Part shown: positions 11,179-21,939 of the stretch, piece after piece
How the letters are laid out: the number at the start of each line of letters is the position of its first letter
Position numbering within the stretch: the first letter of the stretch is position 1
Assembly: GCA_014529385.2 (NCBI GenBank)
Contig: CM043950.1
Coordinates: forward strand, 73,847,935-73,911,934
Reading direction: 5' to 3'
Source: Adiantum capillus-veneris
Taxonomy: Eukaryota; Streptophyta; Polypodiopsida; Polypodiales; Pteridaceae
Length of the DNA: 64,000 nucleotides
Notes under the pieces: model-generated
Seen by the model: the letters and a program-made list of their open reading frames with translations, nothing else
Database searches by the model: none
What the model was told of the DNA's origin: nothing
Made by a program: the position numbers and the translations under genes

Positions 11179-11535
11179 TTGAAACCATTCGTTTTGGAAA
11201 CGGATGCGAGTGATCGTGCTATTGGAGCAGTCTTGTTACAAGGCGGACGGCCGATTGCATTTGAAAGTAAGAAGCTTGATGCAACTAAGCATAATTATTT
11301 AGCTTACGACCACGAACTCTATGCAATAGTGTCGGCCTTAAAAACATGGTGGCATTATCTGTATGGTGCTCAATTCGAGATTGTGTTTGAACATGAAAGC
11401 ATCAAATGGTTTACACAACAAATAGATTTAAAGGGTCGAAAATCCAGGTTGGCCGAGATAGTTCAGGAATATGACGCCAAGCTAAGGTATCGCAAAGGTC
11501 GATACAATGTAGTGGCGAACGCTCTAAGAAGAATG
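11179..11535 (+). pseudogene. E2 RNase H
   Basis: KPFVLETDASDRAIGAVLLQ contains the first Asp, YDHELYAIVSALKTW the Glu helix, and FEHESIKWFTQQ stands where T-D-H-x-S-L is expected, so the third acidic residue is lost. The ending VVANALRRM replaces the usual V-A-D-A-L-S-R. It would remove RNA from the RNA-DNA hybrid in reverse transcription. Confidence 0.8.
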
Positions 11536-11559
11536 CCAGAGATTATTTTGCTCTTGTTC

Positions 11560-12430
11560 ACGGAACTTCGTAGTGAATTTTTAGATTCTCTCAAGAGCAA
11601 ATATGAGCATGATGAAGCATATTCCAAAGTGTGGAGCCATGTTCAAAAGAGGGGTCCTTCTCACTCCAACGATGGTAGTGTACAGTTAACCTCCACACCT
11701 AGTTCTCCTTTATCAAGTGATGAACTACAACGATGGAAGCATTTTACCATTGACAATGGGTACCTACTCCACAAGGGGAGAGTTTGTGTACCGACGAACA
11801 TGGACATTCAGTGCCAAATTCTTTATGAATATCAAGATAGTCTAAGTGTAGGGCACCCTGGGATTAGAAAAACTTATGCTCTCATACGACGATAGTTTAA
11901 CTGGCCACGTATACATGTCTTTGTTCAAGCTTATGTCTCGCACTGCCAAAAATGTCAAGTTAACAAAGCAGAGCGCCTAAAAACAGGAGGACTCTTATAT
12001 CCTTCAGAGATTCCCAATGGAAAATGGGAAAGTATCTCTCTGGATTTTATTGTAGGATTACCAACCACTCTACGAGATCATGACTCAGTATGGGTGGTCG
12101 TAGGTTGACTAAACTATGTAAGTTTATTCCAACCAAATCAAAGGTTAAGACACCAGAACTAGCCAAGTTAATTGTAGATAATCTATACAAATTGTATGGT
12201 TTGCCAAGTAACATTGTTAATGACCGTGATCCCAATTTTAATAGCCACTTTTGGAGAGCTGTATTTAGACGATTGGGTACACAAATAAACCTCAGTACAA
12301 CTGATCATCCAGAAACGGGTGGTCAAACAAAACGGGTTAACCAGGTGCTAGAGGATATGATAAGAGCATATGTCAGCAAAAAACAATCAGACTGGGAAGA
12401 ATACTTACCTATTCTCGAGTTTGCCTAAAA
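11560..12430 (+). pseudogene. E2 integrase zinc-binding domain and core
   Basis: The zinc-binding region reads VGHPGIRKTYALIRR, a stop (11893-11895), then FNWPRIHVFVQAYVSHCQKCQ with the C-x2-C. The core has SISLDFIVGLPT (first Asp), a frame change near 12090-12110, VNDRDPNFNSHFW (second Asp) and TDHPETGGQTKRVNQVLED, where Lys-Arg stands in the place of the third acidic residue. Confidence 0.8.
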
Positions 12431-13134
12431 CAGTGCTAAGCATGTCACAACAGGTTTTAGTCCTTTCATGCTAATGTACGGGTTTCAACCTAGGTCACCA
12501 GTTAAGGTGGGGCTGGCAATCAAAAAACTCCAATAGGTTAAGGATTTTCTCCAAAACCATATGGATATGCTGAAACTTGCTCGCCAGAATGTCTGGCAAG
12601 CACAAGATCGGTATAAGAAATACGCTGATGAGAAAAGTTGGCAAGTTACCTTCAAAGAAGGGGAGGAAGTAATTTTTACGTGTGCCAAAACATTCAGAAA
12701 GTATGAAAACTGGACTGACACCTAAATTATTTCCCCGATATTGTGGGTCTTTCAAAATACTCAAGCAAGTCGGTGATCATTCCTACAAACTAAAACTACC
12801 TTCACATTCTCGCATTTATCCGGTGTTTCATGTAAGCCGTCTACGAAAGCGGTTACATGGGGACGACAATGTCATTGACCAACATGTTTTGGTTGATTAC
12901 ATTGAGCCTCCTACCTTACCGCATGAACCTGAACGTGTTCTTGATTATCACGAGTTGCGTACACGTCATCACGTATGACAACAATCCTTAATCAAGGATT
13001 GTTGTCATCACTTTATGACAACAATCCTTAATCAAGTGGGAAGACCGACCTGCAGAAGCTGCCACTTGGAAAAACATTAGTGTTCTTAAGAAGTAGTTTC
13101 CCACTTTTGTTTTTGAGGACGAAAACTCTTCTTA
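12431..13134 (+). pseudogene. E2 integrase C-terminus and chromodomain
   Basis: FKILKQVGDHSYKLKLP and YPVFHVSRLRKRL are the usual integrase C-terminal blocks. A chromodomain follows: PERVLDYHELRTRHH, then after a 40-base insertion LIKWEDRPAEAATWKNISVL and FPTFVFEDE. Chromodomains direct chromoviruses to chromatin marks. A stop interrupts the end of the domain (about 13093), and the insertion at 12975-13014 splits it. Confidence 0.78.
12975..13035 (+). repeat. Foldback insertion inside the chromodomain
   Basis: A perfect 15-base inverted repeat (ATGACAACAATCCTT at 12975-12989 and its complement at 12994-13008) encloses the four bases AATC. The same left arm and loop then recur as a direct copy at 13015-13035. 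The 40-base addition breaks the chromodomain between HH and the L-I-K-W strand. Confidence 0.9.
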
Positions 13135-13243
13135 AGGGGCCAGTAATGTCAGGACCCCGGCAAGGCCGGAGTAGATAAGGCAGGGCCGGGCTAGGCGGTT
13201 TGGAACGGGGAGTCCAAATAGGGAAAAGGGCCAAGGGCATGCC

Positions 13244-13250
13244 TATATAA
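13244..13250 (+). promoter_or_regulatory. E2 LTR TATA box (first copy)
   Basis: TATATAA inside CCTATATAAGG, about 97 bases into the LTR, with a likely start region 25-35 bases downstream. A second identical box is at 13565-13571 because of the internal duplication. Confidence 0.6.
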
Positions 13251-13564
13251 GGGTGGTTGGGTAGAGGACTCTCAGGCTCAAGTCACCCCTCTCTGACAAA
13301 AGTATCAGTTGTAACTGAATCTTCCTGCATGTCTACCTGAATACGACTGCACTCATTCTTCCTGAGCTTTAGCCACTTCGTTATTTTAATTCATTGATCT
13401 CTTTCTCTAATGTACTGCATGTGTAGGTTCTTTGCAAAATTCACCCTCTGTGGTCTGAGGATGAAGAGACTCACCCTCAAAGACTATTAATTCATGCACA
13501 ACATCTGCTAAACCTAGCTTTCATACACAGCTTTAACTATGTCTTTATCATTATCCTGTAAGCC

Positions 13565-13571
13565 TATATAA
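13565..13571 (+). promoter_or_regulatory. E2 LTR TATA box (duplicated copy)
   Basis: This is the same TATATAA context as at 13244, produced by the 321-bp tandem duplication. It would give the LTR two candidate promoters in series. Confidence 0.55.
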
Positions 13572-13879
13572 GGGTGGTTGGGTAGAGGACTCTCAGGCTC
13601 GAGTCACCCCTGTCTGACAAAAGTATCAGTTGTAACTGAATCTTCCTGCATGTCTACCTGAATACGACTGCACTCATTCAATTGCACAATTTCTTCCTGA
13701 GCTTTAGCCACTTCGTTATTTTAATTCACTGATCTCTTTCTCTAATGTACTGCATGTGTAGGTTCTTTGCAAAATTCACCCTCTGTGGTCTGAGGATGAA
13801 GAGACTCACCCTCAAAGACTATTAATTCATGCACAACATCTGCTAAACCTAGCTTTCATACACAGCTTTAACTATGTCT

Positions 13880-14575
13880 TTATCATTATCCTGTAAGAAG
13901 GTAGCATCCTTGCGAGCATCTTTGAAAAAAAATCATATAAGCCTCTTTCAAAATTAAATTCATCGTTTACCTTTTCTTCGTTGCTCAAAATACGCTGCTC
14001 GGAAATTGAATCCACTACTTCCAGCTCAACATTTTCTTTGGCTTTACTTCTTGCAAAAATATGCTCCCAGAATTCATCATAGTTGAGAATCTGCATCTGA
14101 TCCCCATCACCTTTACTGAATACAACCTGGCTTCATTCAGTAATCTCTTGTATTTCTTGATCTAGAATCCTTGAACTTTTTTAAATAATATCCTCTACAA
14201 AATAGTCCCACCGTGTGGGATATGCTTCTACTAGTTCTTGAACTTGCTTTTTAAAATCGAGTTTAAATCTCTTGAAAAGCTGTAATCATCTGATTTTCTT
14301 GAACATTTTGGCTCTTCATCTCAGCTTCATAACATGCAATAAAACCTTCTGAATCATATCCCTAAAAAATATGAAACTGCTCACATATAGTATCAAGTGC
14401 TAGCTCTAAAAAATCATCAATCTACTTTTTTATCTGCGTGGCTTTTGCTTCCTGCAGAAACCCCTGAACCAGTTCCATCATTTTTGGCAAATTTGTAACT
14501 TCCAGATTTTTATCAAATCCATTTAAACTGAAATCATCAATAAACTGCTTTAATTGTTCTGGCATCTCCATCTTT
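13880..14575 (-). pseudogene. Unidentified decayed minus-strand coding fragment
   Basis: From 14575 leftward one reading path gives protein-like, acidic helical sequence with only occasional stops: MEMPEQLKQFIDDFSLNGFD, LPKMMELVQGFLQEAKATQI, IDDFLELALDTICEQF, then after frame changes FKKQVQELVEAYPTRWDYFV and MQILNYDEFWEHIFARSKAK. The last open piece (14096-13872) has 74 residues. I do not recognise the family. Its position next to an LTR suggests the non-pol part of another retroelement. It is not similar to any other segment of this window that I noticed. Confidence 0.4.
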
Positions 14576-14911
14576 ACCTCTCACCCTGGCTCGTTTCACG
14601 TCGGGTTCACCAAAGATGTCGTGGGATATGTGTTCGCTACATGAGTCGGGCAGGCTTCGGGCCTCTAGCTGTGGGAGGTGTGAAAGAGGGAGAACAAGAG
14701 ACACTAATAGCTCTAGCAATCACCACAACATCAATTAATTGAATACTACTTTGAGTACAACTTAATCCTTATCCAAGGTGGGATGTTAACAACGCCGTCA
14801 CTTGGGTCATCTGCTAACTAGGAGTTTAAGATCCCGTTTACAGGATTAACCGGGCCGTTAACGACACCGGACTTGACAAAATGCTAATTCAATCTCTAAC
14901 AGATGACGTTG
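14576..14911. other. No gene seen
   Basis: Open frames of about 60 codons on both strands overlap here and show no motif. Nothing else was identified before the start of the 1.6-kb repeat. Confidence 0.5.
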
Positions 14912-16545
14912 ATGGAAATTTTCCTCTGACGCTTTATCTGCTTCAAATACCTCGCGGATTTTGCAAGCTTCGATTCAATTCACTGCCTCGATCATCAAGC
15001 TTCATTTATTACCAAGTATCATGTAACTTCCCGCTTTATGCACTTTGGACTGGCTTATCTACCATTCATGAGCTTTATCTCCACCTCTACTCGACTTGCT
15101 CCGAGTCCCTTAGCCTGCCTCGTACTTTCCTCTTGTTTCTTACTTTGCTTTGTTTACCGTGCATGCCTTCTCCTGCTTTCTTCTCTTGCTGTGGTTCAAG
15201 ACCATGAGTGCTTCTCTTGCTTTGACCAAGCTCTCCTTCTCAAGCTTGCTTGCCTTCTCCTTCTCAAGCTTGATTTTTCTTACTTCAAGTTTCTCGCCTT
15301 GGTTGCTTCCGAAAAGCTTCAAGCTCCTTCCCATTCTTGCTTGCTTTGCTTCAACAAGTTTCTCACCTTGGTCGCTTCGAAAAATCTTCAAGCTCCTTCC
15401 CCTTCTTGCTTCCTTTTCTTCGACAAGTTTCTCGCCTTGGTTGCTTCGGAAAAACTTCAAGCTCCTTCGCCTTATTGCTTGCTTCACTTCGACAAGTTTC
15501 TCACCTTGGTTGCTTCGAAAAATCTTGAAGCTCCTTCCCCTTCTTGCTTGCTTCGCTTTGACAAGTTTCTCGCCTTAGTTGCTTTGGAAAAGCTTCAAGC
15601 TCCTTCCCCTTCTTGCTTGCTTCAGCTCCTTGGTTCCCAAGCTCTCTCGGGACTCTTGCTCTCTCAAGCTTCAACCATGGCTAAGCATCGTTTTTGCTCC
15701 TTCTTCCAAGCTCTTTCCAAGTTCTTCCCTTCTTCCTTGCATGTGAATTCCTTCCCCTCATGCAAAAGAGAGAGCCGTATTGATAGTGTGCCCCCTCCCT
15801 TAGCAACGACAGCGCCATCATTGCTAGGTAGGCATAAAACCCCCTTGCTGACGTGGCAAGGAGGTTTTCTGGTAGCTCCAAAAGCTACACGACTAGCACC
15901 AAATCGCGTCGCCTCTAGTTTTCGATCACTTTTCGCTTCGTGGACCAAGCCATTTGACGTGCTAGTTGGGCTGTGTGAGTGCTTCCTCTTTTCCACACGC
16001 TGCCATTCGCTGCTCTGCCTGCCATCACCTTCATTTTTCTTTGGCATCCCACACCCCCTAAGTTAGGGACACTTTAATTCTTCAAGTCGGCGGCCATTGG
16101 CCATGCTCTTGAATTGGGAGGCCCTTTTTTTTGGTTGCCTTTGAATGGCCTAGCACAAGGGCACCACATTTGGCATGCATAGCAGCTAAAGCATTGCCAA
16201 AGAAAAACATATTTCACCAGCAGTCCTTGACTAACAATATCTTCATGAATTTCGATGCCCACATTCCTTTTTAGACAGTGTCATATGCCTTCAATATGCA
16301 AGTAAAAGTGATTGCATTCGAAGAGTTTTCCTCTCTTTGCATCTACTCCAAATAGCCAGCTTCCTGGTCCTGTCTTGTTCGGTATATCCCACGATCATTG
16401 CATTTCAAGATCCGATCGAGAGCCAAAAACTCCGAGATGACAGTACGACCGAGTGGATTGGACTGATGTGGAACTGGCCCCCGGTAAATCTTTGACGGCC
16501 AATAACTTGGCAATCGAAACTCCGACCCCGCTGATCTGAAAAGAC
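14912..16545 (+). repeat. 1.6-kb direct repeat, copy A
   Basis: Starts ATGGAAATTTTCCTCTG and ends CTGATCTGAAAAGAC; the same ends bound copy B at 19938-21526. The copies are clearly homologous over their full length but have diverged by substitutions and small indels. They lie in direct orientation 3.4 kb apart, as two LTRs would, yet I see no convincing TG...CA ends, primer site or internal polyprotein. An open plus frame (15038-16066, 342 codons) and open minus frames arise largely from the internal 69-bp repeats and are not supported as genes. Confidence 0.85.
15286..15630 (+). repeat. 69-bp minisatellite in copy A, five units
   Basis: Units begin CAAGTTTCTC at 15286, 15355, 15424, 15493 and 15562, exactly 69 bases apart. 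Because 69 is a multiple of three, each unit encodes 23 residues in a given frame (plus strand: F-D-K-F-L-A-L-V-A-S-E-K-L-Q-A-P-S-P-S-C-L-L-R type), and several frames on both strands stay open. Confidence 0.92.
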
Positions 16546-18557
16546 GGACGCTGTCGTGTTGTGACATGTACATAGTGGGAACGCATGCTACAAGAGTTAT
16601 CTTGTATTTTTTTAGATACATAATTATCTTTCCTATAATGTACATATGCATATTTAAGTATAATAATAAGCCTTCTATCTCATCCTATTATTTTTCTCAA
16701 GGGTAACCTATTCTTACTTTACCATCAGAAAATACTATGGGAAAAGCATCAATAGCTCCGCCTCTTTAACTTGGGGCAAAAAGCATTGATTCTTTATTTC
16801 TACTATCTCATTATCATCTCACACCCTAGCTAGATCCTATATCTAGGGTAAACTCCAATGTATATATATTCTATGTATTTTTCATATTTTTCTTATATTT
16901 CTTTTTAAATAGCTACTAGGAGGGAATCATATCCTAGTGGGACACTACGTGGCATGATTTCAAAGATACACTTATTTTAATGCATTATTGCAAGCATGAT
17001 AACAAAACTTTGTCAAGGAGCAATGTCATGCTTTCATATGGCATGAGGTGTCCTTTGGAATTAAATGAAAGTCTAGGCTAAGGGGACCACGGGAAGACTT
17101 TTGCTACCAGAAATGGACCCTATTTTGATGAATTTTTTACTCAAGGTTCCAAACCGAATTGGAAAATGATTTTAAAATGAAAATCATAGCTAATGAGCTG
17201 AAGTTTCTGCCCATATTTTTACTTTTTTATTTGAAGCCACGGTTGAGGAGATATGATCAAAATACTGGACCCCAGTCTGCCCACATCATGGAGGGACAGC
17301 TCATTTCCAACTTTTCCAATTCCTATTCACACTCGCTCCTCTCTTCTTGTGTAAACCCTTGGGGGTTCCCTTCACCTATAAAAGGGGACCTCTTCTTCCT
17401 TGAAAAGGAACTCAAGCATTCAAGCCATTGATGAGAGGAATTCTTGAGGGAGTGAGTAGTAATGCCTAATTGTACTTAGCCCCATTAACATAAGCCCAAG
17501 CCTACACTTTCTCCTAGAGGAAGACTAGCCATTCTTGTACGCTATCCTTGGAAGATCAACTCTAATCAAAGAAAGTGTTGTACTTGGCGTATCAATCAAC
17601 GTTGAATTCTTCCCTCTTCTTCTCTCTCCCATCAATAATGGTGCCGAAGGGTTTCAAGTAAGATGTGTTCTACATTGATGTTTTCTTGATTTCTTGTTGT
17701 TTTCATTTTCATCTCTAATCCAACATATATATATGTATCTAATTTCATCTCCTTAACCAAACCTATCTCTCTCATTCTTAGTAATTCATCCTCTCTAGGT
17801 TCTCTTTGCTACAGGTACATCTCTCCCCGCAGTATCCTTATTACCTTCGGGCAAGAATAGGGCTTGGGAGGGAAACTTCTCATCTCTTCACTTCTCTCAT
17901 ATCTACATTTCTCACATACTATCCTAGATGAATAAGCCACATGATGATCATTTCTATCGCTTTCACTCTGTACGATCTATTAGAATTAACATATGGATTA
18001 GCCGTAAAATACACTTTCAACAACGTATAGTGTTTCTCTTCGGCCCTAAAAGGCTCAATGAAATACTTCTATCACCGGATCCCATCATACTACCTCTCAT
18101 AGATTATAATTTTTCTTTTGATGTAAGCGTAGTTATCTTGCTATGAACCAAGAGGATTTGTACACACAATTAATCCCAATCACTAGACAAAATATATATA
18201 TTATGGTAAACACAAAACTACAATTCCAAAGAACAATTCGTAGCCTATTTGGTCAGCCAAGATTAAATGCCATGAACTCATCCATTAACCCTTTCATATT
18301 ATCCATGATATGATATGACCATAGCCTTGATCTTTTCATCTTCGTATTGTTTTGACATTCTCTTTTGTGTTCTTTCTTTGTGTGTGTGAGTGCAAGAGAG
18401 AAAGAGTGAGTCTTCTTTGATTGCGCTTCTTTCCAAACCCTAGTCTTTATGGCATCTATGGTTTAACTCCTTCATATAGTTTTTGTTGAGTTCTCTCACA
18501 AACTCTCACAGCCATAAGCCCGGTGCTTTCCTGGCAAGCCGCAAATTTCTCGACAAC
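16546..18557. other. AT-rich non-coding DNA with an LTR-like promoter segment
   Basis: No protein homology is visible. The part from about 16900 to 17640 resembles an LTR on the plus strand: a TATA box at 17377, a transcription-start-like region, a pyrimidine-rich end (CTTCTTCTCTCTCCCATCA) and immediately after it TGGTGCCGAAGGG (17639-17651), which has the form of a primer-binding site. I cannot assign the tRNA and did not find a second LTR, so this may be a solo or truncated LTR. Confidence 0.35.
17377..17383 (+). promoter_or_regulatory. TATA box of LTR-like segment
   Basis: TATAAAA within CACCTATAAAAGGGGACC, followed by a pyrimidine-rich stretch. It is the best promoter-like sequence in this AT-rich interval, but no open gene follows it. 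Confidence 0.45.
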
Positions 18558-18962
18558 GCGCTCCACAAACTAAGAACTTGAGGCCCGTGCATTCACTCCA
18601 TTTTTATCACCCCAGCTGCAGTTGCCCAATCCGGTACGGATCTTCATTAGCTCAAACTTCAAACTGCCATAACGTCTTCATTGTAGCTCCAATCGATGAG
18701 CCGTAAAGACACGCCGATAGAGAACTTCAAGCACTAGAGTTCTAGATCATAATATCCCATTTGTGCTCACTTCAAGAATAGTCATTTTTAGCATCATTAA
18801 GGCATCCATTGGGCTTTTTAAGCTGCATTTAGCATACATTAATCATTAAACTTGTCCTGTTAACAAGCCCTGATCATAGCTCAGTAAATGTGTAGGATTC
18901 AAAGAAGATTAAATTGCATTTCTCTGCTCTATTTCCTATCATGAAAGCGACGTTGCATGACA
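18558..18962 (+). repeat. 405-bp dispersed repeat, copy a
   Basis: The segment from CGCTCCACAAACT to TTGCATGACA matches 21531-21938 in direct orientation (offset about 2973), with scattered substitutions. It includes GTGCATTCACTCCATTTTTATCACC and ATAATATCCCATTTGTGCTC. No coding capacity was recognised. Confidence 0.85.
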
Positions 18963-19937
18963 TCCACCCCCTCGTTCGGTCTCTGCCAACTGCACTTCAA
19001 TCTGCATCAGCTTTAGGTACCTTAAGCTCTTTGCCATCATCAGACTCACGTAACTAGTATATATATGAAAAATAAATTAAGGCTCACCCTAACATCAAAG
19101 TTCTAGCTTGATCACTATGTAGCTATCCATCTGAATTCTCTGAACCGTATCTGTCCTATCTCCAAAGAACTCAATTATGGATATCCTGTTTAGTGAACCC
19201 CGGCGGACTCAAGTGCTCCAGTTAATGATGCACACGGATTGACCATTAATCTCTCTTAAGGGAACCCTATCAAGCTCAAGTATGCCTTACTTTGTTTGCA
19301 CACAAAATGGCCGTCAAGTCCTTTACTTCAAGTTCTGGTAGCAGAACCAACTTAAAAGATGTATAGATACTTCATCAATTGTCAAAAGAAGTCAACTGGA
19401 AGCCAACCATGTTATCTTATTGACTGCATAACCAAAAACCCTTGTGACTTAGCATAGATCTAGAAAACAAAATCTTGTACCATGCAACCTGCTACAACAG
19501 GTAACTGGTACTCTTCAAATCAAAAACTTTGCACTATAGTAGTCCCCCGGGATCAAACGGGAAACTAATCATCTGTCCAACTATGAGAATTCCCTTAAAC
19601 ATTTTGCACCATCCTCCAAGATCATAGGGAAAATACAATAATTTCCAATCATTACAGCATAAACATAATTTTAGCCCACAAATCTTCATAGAAACAGCCT
19701 GGATCATATGGCTCATGAGTCAATTGCCCCGCACCATGCATATAAATGTCACCTCCTGGGTCAAAAGCTAGCTCAAAATTCCCTACATGATAGGGTAACA
19801 TCAGATTCCATAAAGTAGCAGGTGCTTGTCAATCATCATTCACAGGTAAAAGCATTGGCACTGCACCTTCACTCTTACTAGTATTGAAATTCCGATAATG
19901 CATATTTGAATACATCAAGTATTTGGTAAAAATCTCC
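18963..19937. other. No gene seen
   Basis: AT-rich sequence without a supported reading frame, RNA gene or repeat that I can identify. It ends where 1.6-kb repeat copy B begins. Confidence 0.5.
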
Positions 19938-21526
19938 ATGGAAATTTTCCTCTGTCGCTTTATCTGCTTCAAATACCTCGCGATTTTGCAAGCATCAGTT
20001 CATTTCACTACCTCGATCATCAAGCTTTATTTATTACCAATTATCCTCTAACTTCCCGGTTTATGCACTTTGGACTGGCTTATCTACTGTTCACGAGCTT
20101 TATATTCACCTCTACTCGACTTGCTCTGAGTCCCTTAACCCCTGGTTGGCCTGCCTCGTGCTTTCCTCTTGCTTCTTACCTTGGTTTGTTTACCATGCAT
20201 GCCTTCTCCTGCTTTCTTCTCTTGGTTTGGTTCAAGACCAAGAGTGCTTTTCCTGCTTCAACCGAGCTCGCCTTCTCAAGCTCTTGTCTTCTCCTTCTCA
20301 AGATTGGTTTTGCTTACTTCAAGTTTCTCGCCTTGGTTGCTACGAAAAATCTTCAAGCTCCTTCCCCTTCTTGCTTGCTTTGCTTCAATGAGTTTCTCAC
20401 CTTGGTTTCTTTAGAAAAGCTTCAAGCTCCTTCCCCTTCTTTCTTGCTTCCCTTTGACAAGTTTCTCGCCTTCGTTGCTTTGGAAAAGCTTCAATCTGCT
20501 TCCCCTTCTTGCTTGCTTCACTTGGACAAGTTTGTTGCCTTGGTTTCTTCAGAAAATCTTCAATATCCTTCCCCTTCTTGCTTGCTTTGGCTCCTTGGTT
20601 CCCAAGCTCTTCCGGGCCTCTTGCTCTCTCAAGCTTCAACCATGGCTCGTCTTTGACCAAGCTTCTTCCTTGCTCCTTCTTCCAAGCTCTTTCCAAGTTC
20701 TTCCCTTCTTCCTTGCATGTGAATTCCTTCCCCTCATGCAAAAGAGAGAGACCTATTAATCGTGTGCCCCGTCCCTTAGAAACGATGGCGCCGTCGTTGC
20801 TAGGGAGGGATTAAAACCCCCCTGCTGACGTGGCAAGGAGGTTTTTGGGCATCTCCAAATGCTACGCGACTAGCGCCAAATCGCGTATCCTCTAGCTTCC
20901 GATCACTTATCACTTCATGGACCAAAGCCATTCGATGTGCAAGCCGGCCTGCGCGAGCACTTCCTCTTCTCTACACACTCCCATTCACTGCTCTGCCCGC
21001 CATCGCCTTAGTTTTTCCTTGGCTTCCCACACCCCCTAAGTTAGGGCCACTTTAATTCTTCAAGTGGACGACCATTGGCCACGCCCTTTAATTGGGCATC
21101 CCTTTTTCTTGGTTGCCTTTGGGCGCCTAGCACAAGGGCACCACATTTGAGATGCATAGCGGGCCTCCAAAGCATTGCCAAAGGAAAACATATTTCACCA
21201 GCAGTCCTTGACTAACAATATCTTCATGAATTTCAATGCCCGCATTACTTTTTCGACAGTAGCATATGCCTTCAATATGAAAGTATAAGTGATTGCATTC
21301 GGAGAGTCTTCCTCTCTTTGCATCTGCTCCAAATAGACGCTTCCTGGTCCTCCCTTGTTGGGTATATCCCATGATCATTGCATTTCAAGATCCGATCAAG
21401 AGCCAAAAACTCCGAGATGACACTCCGACCGAGTGGACCGCACTGGTGCGGAACTGGCCCCCGGTAAATCTTTAATGGCCAATAACTTGGCAATCGAAAC
21501 TCTGATCGTCGCTGATCTGAAAAGAC
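19938..21526 (+). repeat. 1.6-kb direct repeat, copy B
   Basis: Homologous to copy A (14912-16545), with the same start ATGGAAATTTTCCTCTG and the same end CTGATCTGAAAAGAC. It is about 45 bases shorter, mainly because it has four 69-bp units instead of five. The 405-bp repeat copy b follows almost at once. Confidence 0.85.
20320..20595 (+). repeat. 69-bp minisatellite in copy B, four units
   Basis: Unit starts lie at 20320, 20389, 20458 and 20527, exactly 69 bases apart, and the units are homologous to those in copy A. On the minus strand one unit reads EASKKGKQIEAFPKQRRRET, a basic helical pattern, but frames differ between copies A and B, so a conserved protein is not shown. Confidence 0.9.
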
Positions 21527-21530
21527 TCAC

Positions 21531-21938
21531 GTGCTCCACAAACTCAGCACATTAGGCGCGTGCATTCACTCCATTTTTATCACCTCAGCTGCAGTTGTCC
21601 AATTCGGTATGGATCTGCATTAACTCAAACTTCAAAATGCCATAACTTCTTCATCGTAGCTCAATCGACGAACCGTAAAGACAACGCTGTTAGATCACTT
21701 CAAGCCTTGGAGTTCTAGATCATAATATCCCATTTGTGCTCACTTCAAGCATAGTCCTTTTTAGAATCATTAAGGCATCAATTGGTCCTTTTAAGCCACA
21801 TTTGGCATACATTAATCATTAAACTTGGCCTGTTAAGAAGCCCTGACAAGCTACAGCTCAATAAATGTGTAGGCTTCAAAGAAGCTTAGCTTGCATTTTT
21901 ATGTTGTTTTCCTATCGTGAAAGAGGAGTTGCACGACA
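21531..21938 (+). repeat. 405-bp dispersed repeat, copy b
   Basis: Homologue of 18558-18962. Its right end (TTGCACGACA) abuts the RT fragment of element P2, so the junction at about 21940 marks either a truncation of P2 or an insertion of this repeat. Confidence 0.85.
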
Positions 21939-21939
21939 A

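Larger units (their letters stand above)
13147..13895 (+). repeat. E2 3' LTR with internal 321-bp tandem duplication
   Basis: After a purine tract (AAGGGGCCAGTAA) a typical gypsy LTR start, TGTCAGGACCCC, is at 13147. The block beginning GCCTATATAAGGGTGG at 13241 is repeated at 13562 (offset 321). The two copies are nearly identical except that the first lacks about 13 bases present near 13680 in the second. Each copy carries a TATA box and the CTCTCAGGCTC region typical of the transcription start. The right end is uncertain because the 5' LTR is missing; homology between the two halves stops at about 13895. Confidence 0.75.
8443..13900 (+). mobile_element. E2: decayed Ty3/gypsy chromovirus, plus strand
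   Basis: The order gag, protease, RT, RNase H, integrase and chromodomain is complete, followed by a purine-rich stretch and a 3' LTR beginning TGTCAGGACC at 13147. From 8721 to about 10565 a single frame is readable through scattered stops, so the decay there is mostly point mutation. An RT deletion and frameshifts lie further on. I could not find a matching 5' LTR upstream, so the 5' end is lost or replaced by the duplicated segment. Confidence 0.85.

Noticed and set aside
15038-16066. 342-codon open frame in repeat copy A as a real gene
   Set aside because: It is kept open by the 69-bp minisatellite. Frames on the other strand are open as well, and copy B does not preserve the same frame or length.
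14912-21526. Complete LTR retrotransposon bounded by the two 1.6-kb repeats
   Set aside because: No primer site after copy A, no polypurine tract before copy B, no TG...CA ends and no gag or pol inside. Kept only as a repeat pair.
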